Shown here in pieces: positions 15,601 through 18,760 of a stretch of 18,760 bases of DNA. The stretch is from positions 1 to 18,760 of the forward strand of contig CALDSM010000338.1 in the NCBI GenBank assembly GCA_937923585.1, written 5' to 3'. The notes under the pieces were generated by a model. That model searched no databases and had not been told where the DNA came from. It was given only the letters and a program-made list of their open reading frames with translations. The position numbers and the translations under genes were made by a program. The first letter of the stretch is position 1, and the number at the start of each line of letters is the position of its first letter. The DNA is from an uncultured bacterium. GTDB taxonomy: Bacteria; Hydrogenedentota; Hydrogenedentia; Hydrogenedentales; CAITNO01.

Positions 15601-16205
15601 GCCAGCCGCGCGTGGTTCATCTTGATGGAGAACGCGTCCGATTCGGCATAGGCCGGCCCCAGCACCGCAGCGAGCCGTCCGTTGGCCATGCGGTAGGCCA
15701 GCAGCAGCGTCTCGATATGGTCTTCCGCCTGTGCATAGCCGTAGGCAAACCCCAGTGCCTGCGGGTTTTCCGCATACACATGCGGCACCCCCCACTCATC
15801 GCGGTACAGCGTCGCCTGGCTCCACAGCGCCGCCGGGTCGGGAACCCCCTGCGCAAGGGCGGCCGGGCAACCCAACTCTAGCGCCACCAGTACGAGAGCG
15901 AGGCCCAACGTTCCGAAAAGTCCCCCTTTGAAGGCGAGGGGGACAAAAGTCGAAGCAGAATCCCCCCTGGAGGGGGGTGGCCCGAAGGGCCGGGGGGTGT
16001 ATGCCCCACGCAGGCGATTTTCTGAAGCGGAGAGCTCGGCATACACCCCTCGCTGCTTCGCAGCACCCCCCTCCAGGGGGGATCCAAGAGTTTTGTCCCC
16101 CTTATTCTTGAAGGGAGATTTAGGGGGATGTTCCTTCACCGCCGGCAATGCGAAGGTGAAACCCCTCTTGACCAATTCTTCCAAATGAAGACTTCCCGAA
16201 CACAT
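12627..16205 (-). CDS. Penicillin-acylase-family protein with extended repetitive tail
   Basis: A 1192-residue open frame from ATG 16205. Residues of about 130-940 are a penicillin acylase (Ntn-hydrolase) precursor: RDEWGVPHVYAEN (135-147), GYAQAEDHIETLLLAYRMANGRLA, INPHEH (295-300), MGHNAALGWALTPN (332-345) and ACGNPPW (542-548). These enzymes normally self-cleave and use an N-terminal Ser or Cys of the beta chain, in a (G)-S/C-N-x-W context. Here that site reads METGNAWA (273-280), with Gly276 in the nucleophile position, so standard catalysis is doubtful. A hydrophobic signal-like stretch lies at 97-119, downstream of a 75-residue leader encoded by a palindromic repeat (15911-16134). Residues of about 945-1192 form a Pro/Glu/Lys-rich tail with four F-[KR]-x-[ED]-R motifs. 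The true start is uncertain: 16205 coincides with the predicted transcription start, and in-frame TTG or GTG codons follow. TerC lies 113 bp downstream. Confidence 0.82.
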   Translation of the reverse strand: MCSGSLHLEELVKRGFTFALPAVKEHPPKSPFKNKGDKTLGSPLEGGAAKQRGVYAELSASENRLRGAYTPRPFGPPPSRGDSASTFVPLAFKGGLFGTLGLALVLVALELGCPAALAQGVPDPAALWSQATLYRDEWGVPHVYAENPQALGFAYGYAQAEDHIETLLLAYRMANGRLAAVLGPAYAESDAFSIKMNHARLAQAALEQADPVTRDLCDGFALGINSWLVDHPGAAPAWADGAQPRDVLALWHAFLMSFAPFDAPGLWHRPPAMETGNAWAMAPSRTAEGKAILVINPHEHFDGAFQWCEAHLVLGDMDVSGAALCGVPVIVMGHNAALGWALTPNSADFADVYNERFAAAPQGEGPKKPEKGEVPPITPDMVALLEYMSQAQPYYVRTDAGEEQRFVPSYVGPRGPLFEDKAGLYSWRIGGYQDFGGLRQLMEMGRAPNLGAFQDALRMQQLPCFHITYADRDGNIFYLYNTKTGARPEVPPAAAASKEEAMTVLRWDRPLPVGVDLVSWVQGISVDSLPSVINPASGYVQACGNPPWSVTENAGLAAANWPAWLVGDAESYRARRARELLRSGTRSFRDNQSMLFDTVVPAAMDTVPALLNMADQRADFVKAAHPDLANGLALLKDWNFVADVGSSGMTFYHVWWAMLRNQAGPALGERDLYALLASNTPEAQTAALRAAEDASRLLRNEFQTLSVPWGERHRLRRGAREEAAPGAATGEPILLLSDQIWDDGKWIASYGTGFAMAVQFGDMPEAVSLSPFGVSDNTRSTHYTDQMDLLTQRRFKHALYTPEAVMRHADSALGTVITLLPQGVTGAVTFHGDGPMQARLTTQTKPPADLPEGYAAFTLYVAPQRSPQGCAVHLDVSLCVPAAVCADDKLAGLALFTYEDGLGWYQPQPQEFDAATRAFHARNDTVGRSYAVLGPASSLQPIPPESTTPDTVVPSGAEAAADAGPIGIDVLLQQHALPRPITGTPRFKLERLDAKKKDAAEAPKEKAPEPEAVSEPGKVFKFERHDAPVPKEEKNLPMMPEVPGFRFGPGMPDENGRPTTPDGGVPGRKFKIDRLDKPQLPEGTGGKPEPAETADPRDEQEPAIAGKKAAPQPGEGMQALPAKDEERAAPPPDTPPPEPKPEQKPGTRPELPSVIPQDPAFNFGPSFKGAKPESGDTAAGKRGTFRIERVNP
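15911..16134. repeat. Nested palindromic repeat element inside the acylase N-terminus
   Basis: Two pairs of inverted arms are nested. The inner arms are 15960-16005 and 16038-16083, both built on ATCCCCCCTGGAGGGGGG or its variant and ending in GGCATACACCCC-type sequence. The outer arms are about 15913-15950 and 16088-16134, built on TCCCCCTTTGAAGG and GGGGGACAAAA. A 5-bp direct repeat GTTCC flanks it at 15910-15914 and 16130-16134. The acylase frame stays open across it, encoding Pro/Gly/Arg-rich peptide such as SPLEGG and GPPPSRGD. It resembles dispersed repeats of other genomes, not a transposase-coding element. Confidence 0.8.
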
Positions 16206-16211
16206 GACACC

Positions 16212-16240
16212 ATTATAGGTTCACCGTACAACGCGAGCAA
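16212..16240 (-). promoter_or_regulatory. Candidate promoter of the acylase gene
   Basis: On the minus strand, TTGCTC (16240-16235), a 17-bp spacer and TATAAT (16217-16212). Predicted transcription start is about 16205, the first base of the longest acylase frame. Either the message is leaderless or translation begins further down. The -35 lies within the hairpin at 16230-16250. Confidence 0.5.
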
Positions 16241-16250
16241 AGCCCGCGTT
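16230..16250 (-). repeat. Hairpin after the URO-D gene
   Basis: On the minus strand AACGCGGGC-TTT-GCTCGCGTT forms a 9-bp stem with one G-U pair and a 3-nt loop, four nucleotides past the URO-D stop codon. No U-tract follows, so it is at best a weak or factor-assisted terminator or an mRNA-stabilising hairpin. It overlaps the -35 of the acylase promoter. Confidence 0.4.
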
Positions 16251-16254
16251 CCCC

Positions 16255-17370
16255 TCAATACCCCCCGCATTCCAACGCAGTCTCGATGAAGCACCGGTAG
16301 TTGTCCACGGTCTTGGGCGCAAGCGGTGTGTTGATGGGCGCCGCGGTGGGCATGATGATGTAGCCGCCGCCGCGCTTGGCGGCGTCCATGCAGCCGCGCA
16401 CGGCCGCCGCAACCTGTTCCATCGTGCCGTGTTCGAGCAGTTTGAGCTGGAGGTTGCCGCACAGGCAGAGCCGGCCGCCGACCCGCCGTTTGACGTCCGC
16501 CAGTTCGATGTCGCCGTCGGGCGGAGCCTCGCAGGGGTCGAGCGCATCGGTCCCGGTCTGCACAATCATGTCGAGCACCTGCCCGATCTTGCCGTGGCAG
16601 TGAAAACGCGCCTTGGCGCCCGCGTCATGCACCAGGCCGATCATCTCCCGCACATACGGCGTCACATACTGGTCGAAACATTCGGGCGGCAAATAGGGCG
16701 GCGTGGCGTACTCGGGACCGCAAACGCGGTACAGGTCGCAGATGTTCACAGCAAGCAGGCGGCGCAGATTCTCCATCGCGCGTTCGTGCATCAACGCTAC
16801 CGTGTGCGCGAAATGCTCCGGCTCAGTCAGCGCCCACAGTGTGTACTGGCCGAACTCCATCAGGTCGGCGGCCATCCAGAGCGGGTCGGACAGGCTGTCC
16901 ATGATGATGCCCCGGTCGCCCACCTCCGCCGTGATGCGCGCGAAATCGGAGGCATCGTATTCAAGCGGCGTGTAGGGCACGGACAACGCCCTGTCCACAT
17001 CGTCCGGACTTTTGCACCAGTGCTCAAGCTGCCAGGTCGTGTGTACGTTGTCAAAGACCTTGACGGCCGAGGTCAGGTCGCCCTTGGGCGTGTGCAGCGT
17101 GCGACGGGTAATGGTCGCATCGCCGATGCGCTCCGTTTCGACATCCATCTCCACCGGGTGGGACGAACTGAGAAAGGTTTCGTTTGAATCAGGCCCCCAC
17201 ATGCACAGGCAGTCGGTCTGCTCGCGGATAAGCTGCATCAGGTCTGCATAGGACGGATCATTGTTCTCGAAGGAGCGACTGTTGTATCCGACCAGTTCAC
17301 AGGTCGAAATCGGCACCCGGTCGGCGGTGCCGCCGCCGAGCGCGGTGAGGATGCGGTCGCGTGAAGTCAT
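16255..17370 (-). CDS. URO-D-superfamily protein (possible cobalamin/corrinoid methyltransferase-like)
   Basis: A 371-residue cytoplasmic protein with no signal peptide and normal length for the uroporphyrinogen decarboxylase superfamily. The N-terminus (TSRDRILTALGGGTADRVPIS) is the usual URO-D opening. HCHGKIG (257-263), DPCEAPPDGDIEL (278-290) and CLCGNLQ (302-308) follow. This pattern belongs to the divergent URO-D-like proteins common in PVC and anaerobic bacteria rather than true HemE. The superfamily includes MtaA/CmuA-type corrinoid methyltransferases, whose zinc ligands are His and Cys in comparable positions. H257/H259 and C304 are therefore candidate metal ligands. No corrinoid protein gene is adjacent. 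ATG 17370 has GGGAG about 11 nt upstream and a TACAAT (17414-17409) that could be a -10. It lies 131 bp downstream of an unrelated membrane protein gene. The reaction is unknown. Confidence 0.82.
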   Translation of the reverse strand: MTSRDRILTALGGGTADRVPISTCELVGYNSRSFENNDPSYADLMQLIREQTDCLCMWGPDSNETFLSSSHPVEMDVETERIGDATITRRTLHTPKGDLTSAVKVFDNVHTTWQLEHWCKSPDDVDRALSVPYTPLEYDASDFARITAEVGDRGIIMDSLSDPLWMAADLMEFGQYTLWALTEPEHFAHTVALMHERAMENLRRLLAVNICDLYRVCGPEYATPPYLPPECFDQYVTPYVREMIGLVHDAGAKARFHCHGKIGQVLDMIVQTGTDALDPCEAPPDGDIELADVKRRVGGRLCLCGNLQLKLLEHGTMEQVAAAVRGCMDAAKRGGGYIIMPTAAPINTPLAPKTVDNYRCFIETALECGGY

Positions 17371-17501
17371 GGACTCTTGGTCTCCCGGTTGCCTGGAATG
17401 TCGAACGCATTGTACTGGAGAGCGTCCGGTGCGTCATAGCCGCAACCATTACTGGAACCGAAATGCTGAGAAGAACCACTGAGTAAACTTGCAGCAAGCG
17501 C

Positions 17502-18719
17502 TCACGGTATAAGCAACAGTTCCTCTTTCAACCTGGCAGAGAAGTTCTCATCACGGACAAGCTGCGTCAAGTCTGATTCATCGCAAATGCGATACCTATT
17601 TTCATTGTCACGCAAGAAACACAAACACCCAATGAACTGACTGTCATCCCCCACGCAGAGCAGGAAAGCCTCTTTGTCGCAGTCTATGACAAATCGGTGA
17701 ACGTCCCACGGGCTCAACATCTGTTCAACTCCACCTCTCCAGTGCTCTACAGGCCAATCTTCTTGTGTCAACCACTTATATGAGTCATGCAGAATCCTCA
17801 GTTTTTCAGGTGTAACCGTTTCCGCTATGCGTTTCCATGCCTCGACGGTTGATTCCTGTTTGTCATCCGGAAAGGCTTTCACTGCCGCCATAAGTTCGTC
17901 AAGAACGGCTTCGATGGCCCTGCCCGTTTCTGTGGTGTCTGCCCGCTGCGCTCGCAACAGGATTTCGTTCGCTGGAAGAGTCACCATATTCGTGTCCGGT
18001 ACGGGTATGGGAAGAACAACATAACCCTTCCTCCAATCGGCAGGTAAACCGGTAATGTCCAGTGGCGGGCCAGTTAACGCGTTGGAAAATATGGGGGCAT
18101 ATTGGCAGTCATTCACATCGCATAGGCTCCGCCACTTGCCGGGTTCATATTCCCTATATGCAAAAACAAGGTTTGAAGCTGCCTTGGACTTCCCCCGAAC
18201 CGACTGTACCAAGAGGTGACGGCAACCTTCACTGTACACCTCCCCCACGACAACCGCATCCGTACAACCCAGGAACGGCTTGGCGGACTGATCAAATATT
18301 CTGCCCCACCACTCGCTGGTAATCCGCGCGCGTCCGGGATCGCCACCGAGCGTTTCCAGTTTCACATATTCTTTTCTGTCGCCATGGATCAATGCGCTCA
18401 CCACTCGCGCATTCAGTTCCCGCACATTGTCGCGTTTCGACTTCGGTCCGGCCACTCCAAGAATATTGTCATTGAGACTGCGGTACGCATAGGAAAGCAG
18501 CAATCCCTTCTGGTTGCGGAACAGCGTGTAGTGTTCGTTCATATTCATAGACATTTCGCCGTAGAGGCCTGCCGGAAAGGCTGTCCGAACATACTCAGCC
18601 AGATCTTCCTTCTCTGTCCCCAACGCAACTGACGTTGACCGAAGCATGGAAAGACCGTACACGCCCAAGATAATTCCAAGGGTCACCGATAATAGAATGC
18701 AGAATGTTCGTGCGGACAT
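17502..18719 (-). CDS. Membrane-anchored protein of unknown function
   Basis: A 405-residue protein I do not recognise. Residues of about 5-26 form one hydrophobic segment (FCILLSVTLGIILGVYGLSML), either an uncleaved anchor or a signal peptide. The remainder looks soluble and extracytoplasmic, with mixed helix and strand and scattered Cys (for example near 157, 172 and 204), and no catalytic signature. ATG 18719 has GTGAGG about 10 nt upstream, a good ribosome binding site, so the start is well supported and the gene is complete. Base composition appears lower in GC than the central genes, and codon use is less biased to G/C at third positions, which may indicate later acquisition or low expression. 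The 131 bp to the URO-D gene hold a direct repeat (CTCAG twice) and no strong terminator. No function is suggested. Confidence 0.75.
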   Translation of the reverse strand: MSARTFCILLSVTLGIILGVYGLSMLRSTSVALGTEKEDLAEYVRTAFPAGLYGEMSMNMNEHYTLFRNQKGLLLSYAYRSLNDNILGVAGPKSKRDNVRELNARVVSALIHGDRKEYVKLETLGGDPGRARITSEWWGRIFDQSAKPFLGCTDAVVVGEVYSEGCRHLLVQSVRGKSKAASNLVFAYREYEPGKWRSLCDVNDCQYAPIFSNALTGPPLDITGLPADWRKGYVVLPIPVPDTNMVTLPANEILLRAQRADTTETGRAIEAVLDELMAAVKAFPDDKQESTVEAWKRIAETVTPEKLRILHDSYKWLTQEDWPVEHWRGGVEQMLSPWDVHRFVIDCDKEAFLLCVGDDSQFIGCLCFLRDNENRYRICDESDLTQLVRDENFSARLKEELLLIP

Positions 18720-18760
18720 TGAAACAGTTCCTCACCCCTGGCTAAGCCCTTCGTCACACC

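Noticed and set aside
1..18760. CRISPR array, tRNA, rRNA, integrase or transposase genes
   Set aside because: No regularly spaced direct repeats, cloverleaf-like segments, rRNA signatures or DDE/tyrosine recombinase motifs were seen on either strand.

Overview
The window is high-GC bacterial DNA with ten well-supported protein genes and one probable small toxin-antitoxin partner. No rRNA, tRNA or CRISPR array is visible. The gene content is secreted hydrolases with signal peptides, a Tat-exported dipeptidase-like enzyme, URO-D-family and penicillin-acylase-family proteins, and several families of short palindromic repeats. This suggests an uncultured PVC- or Hydrogenedentota-like heterotroph. 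That assignment is an inference from style and gene families; no marker gene is present to prove it.

Layout, left to right. A PIN-domain toxin gene and a small overlapping partner (46-698, minus) share an extended -10 promoter with a dyad. They diverge from a textbook sigma70 promoter driving a large Ski2/Hel308-like helicase (937-3567, plus), which carries an unexpected C-terminal OmpR/PhoB-type winged helix. A hairpin repeat separates the helicase from a convergent secreted beta-propeller glycosidase-like gene (3660-5129, minus). A 131-bp inverted-repeat element (5232-5362) lies between that gene and a CPBP intramembrane protease (5420-6121, plus). Next come three plus-strand genes for exported enzymes: a large putative glycoside hydrolase with an embedded phage-type beta domain (6189-9029), an M19-type dipeptidase 19 bp downstream (9049-10314), and a VirJ/AcvB-type alpha/beta hydrolase (10413-11231). 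The rest is on the minus strand: an orphan membrane-anchored protein (18719-17502), a URO-D-family protein (17370-16255), a penicillin-acylase-family protein (16205-12627) and a TerC-family membrane protein (12513-11263).

Taken together, most of the window concerns breakdown of extracellular or periplasmic polymers and amides (glycosidase-like proteins, dipeptidase, acylase, VirJ-type hydrolase) plus membrane functions (CPBP protease, TerC). The helicase and PIN module are a separate nucleic-acid-related block at the left end. Both ends of the window look lower in GC than the centre. No gap exceeds 300 bases: the largest, about 290 bp at 5130-5419, is mostly the inverted-repeat element, and the 238-bp gap at 699-936 holds two divergent promoters.

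The most unusual items are the helicase/PhoB-type winged-helix fusion, the acylase whose expected Ser/Cys nucleophile position appears to be Gly, the nested palindromic repeat read in frame through that acylase's N-terminus, the phage-like domain inside the putative glycoside hydrolase barrel, and the repeated F-[KR]-x-[ED]-R motif in the acylase tail. No complete new multi-gene system is evident.
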